Positions 1-12,662 of a DNA stretch of 64,000 nt are shown here, piece after piece. Location: contig NC_135170.1 of the NCBI RefSeq assembly GCF_041146795.1, positions 32,661,533-32,725,532 of the forward strand, in the 5' to 3' direction. Position 1 is the first letter of the stretch. The number at the start of each line of letters is the position of its first letter. The DNA comes from Maylandia zebra (Eukaryota > Chordata > Actinopteri > Cichliformes > Cichlidae). The notes beneath the pieces are model-generated. The model ran no database searches. It was not told where the DNA came from and saw only the letters and a list, made by a program, of their open reading frames with translations. The translations under genes were made by a program, and so were the position numbers.

Positions 1-263
1 CATTTGAAACTGCAAACATTCAAACAAGTCGAGGGCCCATTTAAAAAAAATTCTTTTTAATGTAACAATGGATCATAACACAGTTTTGCCCAGCTGTTTC
101 AGTGCAGTTATTAAATTTAAGACTGTTGAATGGGAAAACCGGAGTAACGTTAGTGAGAACTTCAACATTATGCACTCCATACTGCACATAAATGCCACTT
201 GTTTTGCACAATATCCAACTGCTGACCTCTGTATATTTTGTTTTTATTTAATTTTATATATAT

Positions 264-265
<2 letters not shown>

Positions 266-330
<65 letters not shown>
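266..330. repeat. (CA)n microsatellite
   Basis: About 32 uninterrupted CA dinucleotides, flanked by TA-rich sequence. Open frames across it (Thr-His on +, Val-Cys on -) are artefacts of the repeat. Confidence 0.98.
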
Positions 331-334
<4 letters not shown>

Positions 335-1109
335 TATATACATATTTAGTATACATACACTCTTATATTTGTACAGGTACATATATTTATTCTTATAATT
401 CTCTGATTTTTTCCTTATTAGATAAAAAGGAAGGTTATCTGATGCCAGCCACATGAAAGGATGTAGGCATGACAAACACAAAGAATAAGAAAAAAGTTTA
501 TCAAGTTTAGTAATGCTGTACTAAAAGTAAAAATAAAATTAAAAACCTCCAAATACCTCAAACAAGTTTAAGTCATTTGGAGTTTTTTAATTTTGAGTGA
601 GCTGAGTGAGCGTTTTGACATGCTCCATACAAAGCCATGGGTTCATCATAGGCCTACTAGTATAAAAAACAATTTTTTCCTCCTTACATGAAGCAACACT
701 TTGGTGGACTTGCTCTCTGCCTAAAATCCTGACCGTCTTGAAAAATCTACTTCACGTTCATGTGGGGGTTATATCCCAGCTGTAAGAGTGTGAGATGCAG
801 TGCACACCCTGAGTGGGTCACTAGTTTATTGCTGTGCACTCTCCCTCTAGCATCTGCAGGAAAAAAAATCTCAGTGGGTCCAGAAAGTGATTTTAAAAAG
901 ATTTTAACAACAATCGGAAACACATAACAAAGAAGGAAGAAGGAAAGCTGGATCAGGTGGCTCTGTCCTGTCCCAGAAGTTATGCTCAGGCTGCTGATGT
1001 CCTTCCCATGATGCACTAAGCATTTCATGTACACCTCCCATATGTTTTACTACTTCATGTTATTAACTTTCTCCTTTTTCTCCCCCAGAGTGGGAACATT
1101 CCTCTTCTT
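331..1109. other. Unassigned AT-rich spacer
   Basis: No gene, RNA or named repeat recognised. Short open frames here lack splice context and recognisable motifs. Confidence 0.5.
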
Positions 1110-1325
1110 TTTCCTCTCACCCACCCCCCTGGTCCCCGATTATGATGGAGGTTTCTTCCTGTTAAAGGGGAGTTCTTCTTTTCCACTGTTACCAAGCCCT
1201 GCCCAGTGGGGGGATCATCAGATTGTTGCAGTTTTCTCTCTATTTGTAGGGTATTTATCTTACAATATAAATTGCCTTGAGGCAGCTATTGTTGTGAATT
1301 GGTGCTATATAAACAAAACCAAATT
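1110..1325 (+). repeat. Teleost dispersed repeat, diverged copy
   Basis: Contains the landmarks of a very common fish repeat: GGAGGTTTCTTCCTGTTAAA, then a GGGGG-ATCAT stretch, then CGCCTTGAGGC-like and TGGTGCTATATAAA-like motifs. A better preserved copy lies in reverse orientation at 19973-20235. The terminal GAATT(GAATT)n tail seen there is missing here. The family name cannot be assigned from sequence alone. Confidence 0.7.
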
Positions 1326-3473
1326 GAAACGGAGTACCGTGCTTTGGCACCAACAGTTGCAAGGTTTACACATGCATCCTGGGATGAATGTTGGTGCTTC
1401 TTGGAGACGTTGTTTTATACTGAAAATTTGTTCTTTTTCTGACATTTCTTTAGTTTTAGTTGAAAATTGTAATTATTCCTTTCCCAGTAATAGAACGACT
1501 TATTTAAAATAATTGGATTATTTGAAAAATGTATCTTACAGACCCAGAAACAGCCATGACCTTCTGTCTAAATGTCTTAAAGAACTATTTTAGGACATGT
1601 GGAAAAACTGGCAAAAAATCTTGAAACCTTGAATCTATTTTTTAAGGATTTGATAAAAGGAAGTGATAAAAAGATCTGTTCATCAGTAAAAACAGATAAG
1701 GGTTCTTTAAAGCTCAAATATTTGCTTGTCCAAGTAATGTTGACATTATTTTTTTTTCTTTAATTTCCATTGGATTTATGTAGCCACATGCTTTGTAATA
1801 TAACACCAATAAGGAAAATCTGACTTTAGATGAAAAAAGGCAAATCTGCAGCTCCTCTAACTTTAAGAGGGACGTATATTATCAATTTCAGCACATTCTT
1901 TAGCTGCTGTTCACTCTCATTACCTCCATAGTGTTTTCAGCTGTAATTAGAAAGAAATAAGAAAATAAAATCTGCTCAGTGATAAATAAATAAATAAATA
2001 ACAGAGTTGGGAAGTCTGTGGTAAATGGTGGAGCAAAAATCAACCCTTGTGTATTTTATACTGGGCCTTGTCACATTCTCTTGGTCTGAAACAAGTTGTT
2101 GTTGCGCCTCTCCCTTTACATACTTTCTTCTGTTTGAACAGTAGAAAGTGGGTAAAGGCTACAGCAGCTGGGTGGAGCTTCTTTGCTTCTGTGTGCCTGA
2201 GATAAACGTATTCCCTTACAGTTAATAATCTACAGAGCCAAGAGTGGAAACACTGAAACTCTGGAGTGTTTAGAGCTGTCTACAGCTGAGGCTCACATGG
2301 CTGTACACACAGCTTCAAATGAAATTTCTACCATGTTTGAATTCAAATATTCACCATTGTATGCTTTTTTATATTTTAGAATATACTGACAAGCACAATA
2401 GTTTCACTATAGAGGTTTTATATTGTGGTGTTCACAACACAGTGACAAGGAGAAAGCACAACAGCTAACTTCTTCTGCGTCAGCTGCTTATGAATTGGCC
2501 CTTTGATTTTCTGGATTCACATGGTTATCAGCTGCTATGAGTGGAGTCATTGTGTTGATTCAGTCTTAGAGTGCGACCTTTGTGAGCGTCGAGCAGTGCA
2601 GGGCTGTTTTTATTGTTGCAGCAAAGCAGACATGATGATGAACAGGCAGAGGAAGCTGCTGAATTTGCCCAGGAGCACAAGCACATACGTGTGCTGAGAG
2701 AGTTCAGGGGCATCTTCTCGGTCATGTTTTCTTTGGTTTCATCTTTCTACATCTATTCTTTCTTTGTTTTGTCTCTTTGTTCCTTCTGTTCTTATAGCTG
2801 CTTTTGTGTCTTTCTCCTTTCAGGAGTTTTGTATCTCCCCCTGTGATCTGTGGGCTTTGTATGTCTTTGTGCTCATTTCACATTAACATTTTGGATGCTT
2901 TATCTCTTTCTAGGAAATTTTGGTAGGCCTTGGGGTGGTACGCCTTTTCAGTTATCTATAAATAATAATGATTATGCTAACCAGTACTGGACATGGAGAT
3001 GGACAGGGGCATGCCCAGAGGGGAGCGTAAAATATGATTGGTTCCTACTTATGCCCTGCTCAAGGAATGCTTTTGGACTGGAGTACTGCTAAATGTGCAG
3101 TATCCAGTGCCCACTAGATGACAGCATAGATAGAATCATATTGAAATTTAATGAGAACATTTAGTTAGGTTATTTTACTGAACTACAGATTTAACGTACT
3201 TCAGTATTCTGCATCTACTTCTCTAAAATTTGGATGCAAATGTTTTACTTTATACCCCATACACCATTTAATTTAAAGCTGTAGCTAGTAATTTATTATT
3301 TGCACATTTGAAAGCAAAAAACTCTAATAATTAATTATGATGTATATAAGTAGTATTTACATTAATGAATCCAATATTAAGGAGGATTATGGCTTTTACT
3401 CACCCGCTTCTTTCACCACTTTGCAAAACAGTGTTGTTCACATGTATAACACTATTTGTGGGAGTGTAAAATC
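1326..3473. other. Unassigned spacer
   Basis: About 2.1 kb in which I see no supported gene. It has a short (AAAT)n tract near 1983-2002. The open frames are short, lack conserved motifs and have no matching splice sites. Confidence 0.45.
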
Positions 3474-3660
3474 AAATCAAATCAAATCAAATCACTTTTA
3501 TTGTCACATCACATGTGCAGGCACACTGGCACAGCACATGCGAGTGAAATTCTTGTGTGCGAGCCCCACAAGCAACAGAGATGTGCAAACACAACAACAC
3601 AAACGAGCAAAATACAAGAATGGCCAACCTGAAACTAATAAATATATGTACAATATATAA
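3474..3660 (-). mobile_element. LINE 3'-end fragment with AATCA tandem tail
   Basis: Starts with five AATCA units, then an A+C-rich segment that includes TGCGAGTGAAATTCTTGTG. This is the 3' end of a common fish non-LTR retrotransposon. The short tandem tail on the left means the element's sense strand is minus. It is heavily 5' truncated, with no coding part left. Confidence 0.6.
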
Positions 3661-4496
3661 TAGTGTATGCATTTCTGGATGTGTATACTAAATATTTTCC
3701 TATGTAAAAGGTCGCATATGAGCTCAGAAATCATGACCAGTGTTTGACATACCGGTTTCGTTCTCTTGATGTTAAATAGTGTTATTCTTCACCCCCCCCC
3801 CCCTCCCCCACACAAAAAAACCCGCAGGACGTGGCAGGATGGGTTAGTTTCGATTATGCATGTACATCCGTCTCCCCCGTACTTTGAGGTGGTGTGTTCG
3901 AGTTCATTTGGAAGGGAAACGTGGATAAAAAAAAGAGAAAGAAAAAGAAATCTGATAAATACTCGGCTGAAAATTGGGGCATTTTCAGGAAAACACGGTG
4001 TACAATAAACACTGTATCATAAAATTCTTTACGATTTAAGGGGGAACATGTTTGTTGTGTTTTCATTAAGAAAAGTCCTTTCAGTCACCACTTTTATTTT
4101 CCGATAACACTTGAAGGCAGCATCAGGAAACCAGTTGATCAAGACGAGCAAGTTGTTGTTGTTGCCTGAACGTCAAATGTCGCTACTAAACTTTTTCACC
4201 CTCCTTAACAAACAAAAGTCAGCTGACTGTCGATGATCCAAGGTGTTACACAAACAGGTGTGGCTCATAATGTGGAGAAATGAAAACGAAACTTAACATT
4301 TGTGACCGGGCAGTTTAATTACTGAGTGGGTATGCAGTTATTTCAGCAGGTCCACTCGAGGCGTGGTATTGGGAGCTTGTTAATTTCTACAACAGCTGGA
4401 CTGCGGGCTTCAGATCCATCCTGTTCTTGTTTCCTTTGCGCAGATAAAGGTGAGACCTCCGCGAGGACCTGAACACAACACACAGAGAAGAAGAAG

Positions 4497-7400
4497 ATGT
4501 CTGAGGCAAGGTAAGGCGGCTCATGGTGCACGGAAAACTTTTAGAGTGCATGTAGTAAAATACTTATATGTACTGATTAAGTGACAGACTAGAACAAAAC
4601 ACGGAAGAAACTATTTTAAAGACACACCCAGCGACTTTAAAAGAATCGTTGGAGGAACAGGACCACTTTACTTCTACGTATCTACTCTTTCACTTTAATC
4701 AGCTGCAGTTCCGGTTACATCCAAGTTTTCATGTTAGATTTAATTTTAAAAACTTGTGATGGGACTGCTGGTTTTTACACGAAAACGTGTCTCTTTGTTA
4801 GCGGTTAGACTTTTAGTCTTTTTTCATATTTTAATCTTTTAAACCTAAAAAATGTACAAATATGCAATGTCCCCTCCCAAAAAACATATCTTTGCTTTTT
4901 TCTTTCTTTTCATCACAATGACTCCTTACATAAACGTTTGGAGGGGCTATAGAAAAAATTTATACAGAGATGTATTAAAGGACAAAGTCTGTGGTTAAGT
5001 CATAAACACTGCAACTGTAACAGACATGATACATGAGCACTGTTGCATTAATATTAGCAATCTGCTAATGAGTGTGCTGCTAATTAATATCCCAGGTGTT
5101 TTTCTACCACTCTAAACATTGAGGCCTGAAGAAAATACCTCTAGGGCAAAATGACTTAGTCACATTAATGTTACCTGCTTATGCATGTCTGAAGTCGGGC
5201 TTTATAATAAGTAATAAAAGTCCCATCAGGACAGGAATTGGGTGACAAATATTCAAGTTTAAATAAATTTGAAACGGATGAAACAGAATATCCACAGTAC
5301 ACACCCAAAGAAGAAGAAGAGCTATATCTTCTGTTGGTGTACAGCAACAGCACCAGGACAAAACAGAGGAAATGTATAAAAAAGAGAAACCACAGAATTG
5401 CAGTACACCATTTTATTAAAACCTGTCCTAATAACTCCATTTACTGACCCATAGCCTTTTGTAATTTGGCGCCATCTAGTGGTTATATTATAAAAAAACA
5501 GCTACTAAAATACAAAATAGGGACTTTCAGGCCTTTGTTGGTACAAAACCAGTTTGTGTATCTGAGCTAATAAAAGTCCACAACTGGGAGACCCTTTGTT
5601 AATCAAACAATGACAAACCCTTGCTGAGGTTTAGTTGCATGTTATTTAAAAATCTCTGTAATAATAGTGCATCTTTAGAATAAAGACAAGAACTAGAACA
5701 ATAGACACAATATAACAAACCCCAACTGTGTAATAGTATACCTACTAAAAATGGTTCAAAAAGTTTTCAAGTACTTAAATTACAAAACAAACATATAAAT
5801 GTTTAAAGGGTACATTAATACCAAATCTACATTTTTACCATCAGTCTTAAGCAGGAGTAGGACTGTCCTTTGGTGCCAAAGAGTGCTGACACTTGTTGTC
5901 ATCTTTTGCTTTCCCCTGGGCACTGTTATCACTTAAAAAAAACCCCAAAAAACAACCCCGTTATCGTTACTTCAAACTGACTATGAAGAAAGTCTATATG
6001 ATTATTTTGGATCCTGCATCAAATCCACAGTGAGACATCTGTGTAGGCTCTCAGTCATCCAGGTCATGGTAGTGGAAGGATTTTTTTTTTTTTTTTTTTT
6101 TTTTTTGCCTGTCCCATTTGGTTCTTTAGCCGTCAGAATTGTTGTCTGAAGACCAACAAGGATACCCAATGGATTTACTTTGCCAAATGGTCATCACGGC
6201 CTTGCCGTATGGGTCCATTTGATTAACCTTTGTTGTTATTATTTATTTTATTTTATTTTCAGTTGTTACAGATGGGACAGACATGACTGAGGGATAGGAA
6301 AGGGAGAGGAAGGAAAAGAAAAACAGAAGGGAAGAGGGACAGTGCGAAAGGGCACTTAAAAAGAGAAAGACAATCCTGTGAGATGTTAGCCCAAGATTAA
6401 ACAAAGATTCTTCCACAAATTGAATTTTTGGTACAAAATCTCTAATATTAGCTATTGTGGACAAAGTGCCTACCCACTTAGCACTACTAGCAAAACAAAA
6501 TCTGAAGTATTTTTTGGTTTGTGTTGGACTCTGTGCTGTGCTGTACATTTTAAATAAAAGTGTTTAAACTATTAAAGTTGTTATGTAGTGCACTTTATAC
6601 TGAGCTCTGCGACCGAGCTGTCATGTACAAGTTTTGTTTGAATTCCCCTAGAAACCTCACAAACAGATGATGCTTTGTGTTACAGAAAGGAGCTACAGGA
6701 GGCCTTGTGCCGCTACACCACAGACACCCTCACCTACATCCACACAGTGAGAGCATTCTGTGAGATGTTCTCTAAATGGATGCTCTGGAGAGACACCGAG
6801 GTAGAAATGATGAGGGATATCAAAGATAGACTTGAAGCACTTGACCTAAACGTCAACCATGTTACTAAATCAGAGGAAAAAGGTAAAGCCTTTGTGGAGT
6901 ATATGAAGAGCAAGGTGACTGTGAATGTAGACAGCAAGCGTGTAGAGCTGGAGAATGAGCTGACTGAAGTGTTGAATGACACTGCAAGTGGCCTGGAGAG
7001 TCTCAGCAGCTTCCTGGATGCAGTGGAGAAGCTGGCAGTGACCTCGCTGCATGTGTTCACGGAGAACCAGGTGTTACAACTTCCAGAAGGGATCAGTCCT
7101 GAGTATGTTCAGGCTGTCATCTTGGCTGCACGAGTGATCTGTCCTCTGCTGCTGGAGTTTAAAAGAGACGACAACGTCTTCTTCCTTCCCAAACTCCAGA
7201 ATGTGGAAGTGCTGGCATATCAGCTGGACAGATACATACAGACCTCCAAGACAATCTGTGAGAAGTTGGACAAAAGGTAAACAAATAAATGATATACAAA
7301 ATATTAAGGAATTTTGCACATTAAGTATCATCTATTGTATAAAATAAGTTGACCTGCGTTCTTCACAGCTGCTTCAGTGACTTTGGTCTGAAGATGGCTG

Positions 7401-9484
7401 TAGAAACTGTGGTTGATCTTGATGTGGATTTGTCTGAGGATGACGTACAGAGAATGCTTGATCACGTAAATCAGCTCGATGAGATCAGGTAAGTTTTTCT
7501 GTTCCCAAATATGTGTCAGTGCAGAACTTGTTTTTTCTTTTTTTTTCTTCATCTCAGGGCTCAGATACTGCTGGTGTCCTACAGGCCTGCATAAGATGTC
7601 CTTTGATGTTGGTGCTGTGACGTAGACATTGCCGCTGCAGTGAGACCGGTTTCACTCCTAGTGCATCAGGGGTCTTGAACTCCAGGCCTCGATGGCCAGT
7701 GTCCTGCAGGTTTTAGATCTCACCCTGGGCCAACACACCTGAAACAAATGATGAGTTCATTACCAGGCCTCCAGAGAACTTCAAGACAAGTTGAGGAGAT
7801 AATTTTGCCATTTAAATCAGCTGTGTTGGATCAAGGACACATCTAAAACCTGCAGGACACTGCCCCTCGAGGCCTGGAGTTCGAGACCCCTGATAAACAT
7901 GCTTGCCTGGACACTACACTATACAAAAAACGATGTAGCTTCTGGATCTGAAAAGTGAAGCCAGTGTAGATGTTTCTTAACCTCCTAGGACCTGGCGTCC
8001 ACATATGTGGACATAACAATTTGGGTTGTCTAGACCAAAATACAAAATTTTGCTCTACAAGGTCCTGATATCCACTTACGAGGACATTATACTGCCACTG
8101 CTCTATCAAAATTTAAAACGAATGTCCTCATATGTGGATCTCATTTCTCTCAGAAACAAAAATCAGGTAAAAAAAAAAAAAAAAATCAAGTAATTCTTTG
8201 TTTTTTACATTCACCAGGTCCCAATCAGCCCAAATAGCAAAGAGAAATTAAAAATGCATGACTTGAAAGAGTTTGGGTCGTGGGAGGTTAAACCTCTAGT
8301 CTTGTTCATGGGCTACAGGGAGGACTTATATCCCTGCAACCAAAAAAATGTTTTGCAGGACACGTGACATGTTTTTGTTGGTCATGTAACCTTAAAAACT
8401 AAACCTAAATATTGTTAATATTGCAATAACATGGTGACATTTTAAAATGTGTCACCCCACTAATTCTTTTTAAATTTCTTCTCTCAGGATGAACGAGCAG
8501 TTCCGAATGGTGTTCTTGTTCCAGGAGGAACCGTGCCATGGGTTCATTAGTGAGTTCGACAAGCGACAGCCCACCATGCTGCAGTTTCTAAAGGAGCTGG
8601 AGGAGACAGCTGTTCAGTTAGACAAAATGAATAAGGGGGCAAAGATTTCCAGTGTGGCAGGCAGCTCCGTGGGGGCAGTTGGAGGTGTGCTGTCCATTGT
8701 TGGTTTGGCATTAATTCCTTTCACAGCAGGAGTTTCTCTAGCTTTGACAATGACTGGAGTCGGGCTGGGAATCACCAGTGGAGTCAACAGTGTTGTGACC
8801 ACTGCAACAGAGGTTGGAGTAAATGCTACACAACGAAAGAAAGCCTCTGAAGTCTTCAAGAACTTTATGGAGGATGTACAGAGTCTCCAGAGTTGTCTGG
8901 AGGAGGTTACCAGGCAAACCATCGCCAAACTGGACGCACTTGACATAAATATAGTTGTGGGAGTTGGCAAGATTGCCAAAAACGCTGGTGCTATTGGAAA
9001 GGGTATTGATGCACTTGTTGATAGCGCTTCTGCTGTTAAGATGTTACAAACTGAAGAGCTGCTCACGAGTGCTGGGAAAGTTGTGGCTCAAGAAGGACAA
9101 GCCTTACGTAATGCACCCAGGGTTGCTTCAGATATCCCAGATATTGGTCAGGCAGCAGCCAAAGGGACCCTTGCACTCTCCAAGTCAGCAAGAGCAGGTC
9201 TCATTGCAGTTAATGCTCTCTTCCTCGGCATGGATATTTTCTTCATCTGTAAAGACAGCATCAGTCTGGCTAAAGGCAGCGAGACTGAAGTCTCACAATT
9301 TATCAGAGCCAGAGCTGCACTTTGGAGTTCAGAGATCGACTCATGGCAGAAGATGCATGACTCTCTGAATGAAGGTTTGCCAACATCAGAAAAAAAGAAG
9401 GCTGTTCTGGAGACTCCAATTTATCTGGAGATGGAGGTGAAGAAACAGAGTGAAGCAGAAAGGGTAGAACCATCTGCTGAATGA
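4497..9484 (+). CDS. apol-like: Apolipoprotein L-like protein, gene 1 (4 exons, intact)
   Basis: Coding exons are 4497-4510 (Met-Ser-Glu-Ala), 6686-7276, 7369-7488 and 8488-9484. All junctions are GT-AG with phase 2 and give 573 aa with no internal stop. Exon 2 (residues about 5-201) is a helical, acidic N-terminal region. Exon 4 (from residue 243) is the ApoL domain. It has a glycine-rich hydrophobic stretch at about 294-350 (GAVGGVLSIVGLAL...GVGLGITSGVNSVVTT) and a second hydrophobic segment at about 475-499 (LFLGMDIFFICKDSISLAKG). This pair is the ApoL family signature. Family members bind lipid or insert in membranes, and several vertebrate members are linked to immunity or cell death. 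Its cellular role in fish is not evident here. Unlike the copy at 11627 it ends in a charged tail without a membrane anchor. The 14-nt first exon was chosen because gene 2 has the same structure. Confidence 0.9.
5469..5482 (-). promoter_or_regulatory. CTCF-like motif in ApoL gene 1 intron 1
   Basis: The minus strand reads CCACTAGATGGCGC, a full match to the vertebrate CTCF core consensus CCASYAGRKGGCRS. It lies in intron 1 of ApoL gene 1. Occupancy cannot be judged from sequence. Confidence 0.45.
6081..6106. repeat. Poly(T) tract
   Basis: 26 consecutive T in ApoL gene 1 intron 1. It could be the poly(A) tail of a minus-strand retroposon, but no recognisable body was seen beside it. Confidence 0.9.
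7667..7892. mobile_element. Foldback MITE in ApoL gene 1 intron 3
   Basis: About 50-bp near-perfect inverted repeats at 7667-7716 and about 7843-7892. They start CAGGGGTCTTGAACTCCAGG and end in its complement, with landmarks CTGCAGGTTTTAGAT. The ends resemble hAT-type fish MITEs. A diverged relative is at 17660-18052. No clean TSD is visible. Confidence 0.75.
7977..8291. mobile_element. TTAA-flanked MITE (piggyBac-like)
   Basis: Bounded by TTAA at 7977-7980 and 8288-8291, with terminal inverted repeats CCTCCTAGGACC / GGTCGTGGGAGG. TTAA duplication is typical of piggyBac and Kolobok elements. It has no coding capacity, contains a poly(A) run, and lies in intron 3 of ApoL gene 1. Confidence 0.65.
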
Positions 9485-9858
9485 TTAAAAAAACTGCAAT
9501 GAAACAGTTGTAAATTTCTGAGCACTGAAGTGCTCGACTCATGCTGATTGAAACTATGATCAGATCATAGAGCCGTTTAATGTGGAAAATGTTTGAAAGC
9601 AATCGTCAGACTGTAGGTCTTTTCAGTAACAGCACGCAGCGAGGCATCCTCATGCTGTAATTACATTAATTGCCAATAAGCCAACTGAAAAAAATGTATA
9701 TTCTAGAGTTGTGATTACTGCAATATCAAGTATCAGAGAAAATATCTGTCAATGCCAAATTTGAATAATATATGTGATTTGTACATAATTCTGCTGAACA
9801 TTTTATTTGCACAGTGAAATATAAAACCGTATTAATAACATTATTTAATCAAGTATGC

Positions 9859-9864
9859 AATAAA
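9859..9864 (+). terminator. Candidate poly(A) signal of ApoL gene 1
   Basis: AATAAA about 375 bases after the stop codon, followed by an A-rich and T-rich stretch. It is the first clear AATAAA after the stop. Confidence 0.45.
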
Positions 9865-11594
9865 ATAAAAAAAATAATTACTTCCAGATATAAACTTTTT
9901 TTGTAATAGTTCTGTTATTACACAGTAATTACACGAAGTTCTGGTGCATAGATTTTAGAACAGATGAAATATTCTTGTACCAGTCTGACCAGTCTGCTGT
10001 GTGTGTACTGCACTGGTAATTTAACAGCAGCACTAATCACATGTAATGATCATAATGTAAATGTAATCTGTTTCTTTTTGTATAAATACTTGTATCCTTA
10101 AATTGTCCCTCTGTTGATATATAAAGTTTTAACTGATCCAATGAAATGTGTTAATATCCAGAATTGTTTTAGTGAATATAATTAAAAAGCTATGCCTGTG
10201 GTCGATGATAGGCAGCAGATACTAGATGAAAACTCTAAAACAAAAAACAAAACAAAAAATAGATGTTGTAGTTTTTCTTGTTTAAGAATCAATATTTTAC
10301 ATAAAAATAGAATTTAAATTGTTGTCAGAACATTTAGTTGGACTCTCTGGTAATGTGATAAACATGGATACCTTTTCCGGTGGCCTCTTACACATTTGCA
10401 AGCTTCACTTATAAAACATGTCACAGTTGTAATTACAGTTTCAAAAGCAAATATATGATGATGATGATGAAATCTTCCAGATGAAGCAAAACAAAATTCC
10501 CACAACTGTGATGCTCTTAATTTTATTGCTACAGTATTTAACAAGGTCATTGTTGGTATATGTGCATATTGTCCTTAAAGTAAAACAAACAGACAAATAA
10601 ACGTACAAGTAAAACCCACTTTTAGTCAGTAATTTGATGTGACAGTTGAAAATGTAAATTCCAACAACCAAAAACTCAGCAGTCATTGTTCTTGCTGAAC
10701 GTGGTGCTGAGATAAAAGTACAAGGAAAAACAGAGTGAACAGAAAGTGAGTCAAAGAAAAAGAAATACAAAGACAGAGGTTATCAGAAGCAGATGTGGTT
10801 GTGGTGGGTGAAGAAACTGCTGCAAGATGCTGAAGCAACAATTTTAAGTAATGCAAGTATTGCAATATGTAACAACAACAAATGTTTCTCAGTTGAAAGC
10901 AAAGATTTCTTTTAAGATTTGAAATAAATTCATAAACTAATATATTTGCATGTATGCACGGTGCTGGTTGGATCCCAGCTGCTGTATCATCAGTAATGCA
11001 ATAAGTTGCACTGTTCCTCCTCTTATGTTAGGTGTTTTACAGGATAATCAATGTTTCACGTAATTCAGTCAGTCATATGATAAAGGAACAGGAGCACAAA
11101 ATGCAAACAGGGATTAGATGGTTTACAGTTGGCTGACATCATAGAAGTAGACACCTTTTTAAATCTGTTCTCACACCTAAAGCAACCTGTTACACTTTTG
11201 TTTGGTTTGCAAGCTTCAAATTAAAATCTTCCCACAGCTGTGGTTCCAGCCCGAGAGGCAGAGATCTGATATAGGCACATCCTGCTGAAGATAAAGTAAA
11301 TTCAAACAATGGTGAAAGTAAATTTTTTTATCACATCGTGTTTAACATGACTATTACTGATATAACCTCACAGGTACACCTTGTTGTTACTACGTTGGAC
11401 CCCTCTTGCCTTCAAAACTGCCTTAATTTTTGTAAAAAAGTAAAGAGGTTTTGTAAGCCACACATTGCTTTAATCAAGTATATGTACATTTAAACATGGT
11501 TTTAGCTGTCAAAGAGCAATACAAAGAACTGAATAACAATAAAAATTCACAGATTTTATTACTTAAAATATATATATGAAAAAATGAAAAAACA
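9865..11594. other. Unassigned spacer between ApoL copies
   Basis: AT-rich DNA without a supported gene. No ApoL exon 1-3 homolog was seen before the truncated copy, so that copy appears to lack the 5' half of the gene. Confidence 0.5.
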
Positions 11595-11626
11595 TTGTTT
11601 TATTATGTTATATATTTATATCTCAC

Positions 11627-12419
11627 CAGTGGAATCAACAGTGCTGTGACCACTGCAGCAGAGATTGGAGTTAAACGCACACAGAAAAGCAAAGTCAAAG
11701 ATGTCCTCCCGAAGTTCATGGAAGATGTGCAAAGTATTCAGGATTGTCTGGGAGAGGTAATCAATCAACCAACTGCTGACAAAGAAGTGGGTTTTTATAA
11801 AGATATGTGCATTGGCTTTAAACAAGTTGGGTCAGTTGGACTGAGCATTCGATCACTGGTTAGAGATGCTTCAGATGTTAAATTGATAAAATCTAAAAAC
11901 CTGATTACAGGTTGTGGTAAGATGGTGGCCCAGGAAAGTAAAGCCCCCAAGATGGCCTCAGAAATCCCAGAAGTGGGTCTGGCAGCATTCAAAGGGTCAC
12001 TTGCTCTCTCAAAGACAGCCAGAGCAGCTCTCATTGCACTCAATGCTTTCTTTCTTGGATTAGATATCTTTTTCATCTGTAAAGACAGCATCAGTCTGGC
12101 TAAAGGCAGCAAAACTGAAATCTCACAGTTCATCAGAGCAAGAGCTGCACTTTGGAGCTCAGAAATAGACTCATGGCAAAACATCTGTAACTCTCTGAAT
12201 GAAGGTCTGAAGACAGAAGACAAAAAGAAAGCTTTCCTAGAGATTCCATTTTATACAGCGATGAAGAGACAAGTACAGAAAAAAAAACAGTCTGTGTCTT
12301 TTGAGAACAAACAAAGGGACAGAGAACTGAAATTCCAAAAAGAATTTTATTTAATTATGGTGGTTCTAGGAGGCTTATTAGGGTTTGCTGCATGGGTCTG
12401 TGGCGCATTTAGGAATTAG
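11627..12419 (+). pseudogene. 5'-truncated ApoL-like copy with C-terminal membrane anchor
   Basis: The open frame (conceptual Met at 11595) matches the ApoL exon 4 product from SGINSAVTTAAEIGV to the end. Everything before that point is absent: exons 1-3 and the first half of exon 4, including most of the glycine-rich hydrophobic segment. The remaining frame is uninterrupted. It keeps the ALNAFFLGLDIFFICKDSISLAKG hydrophobic segment and ends with a basic linker and a hydrophobic tail (FYLIMVVLGGLLGFAAWVCG) resembling a tail anchor. The breakpoint falls in a TCACCAG that looks like a weak splice acceptor, so use as a 3' exon cannot be excluded. Most likely a partial duplicate. Confidence 0.75.
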
Positions 12420-12662
12420 ACATGAGAGTACTTAAGGTGAGGCCAAAGAGTATAAAAGTGTGCCACTTTGTCTTTGGTCTTAGTGGCTAGTGTGTGGACC
12501 TATGTGGAAATTCTGACTGATTTCTTGAGCTATACTCTCTTTCTTGGTCAGGACCAAAGTTTTGCTAACATCTTTCTTGTTGCTCTCAGAAATAGCAGCG
12601 TAGCAATATTAATTTAGACTTTGTAATAATTTGTTTTGTTTCTGATTCTGTTTAAGACAGCC

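Noticed and set aside
168..481. Open frames on both strands across the CA repeat
   Set aside because: They are Thr-His or Val-Cys runs produced by the dinucleotide repeat, with no splice context.
1027..1512. 161-aa frame on +
   Set aside because: It spans a known dispersed repeat (1110-1325) and has no coherent domain or homologous second copy.
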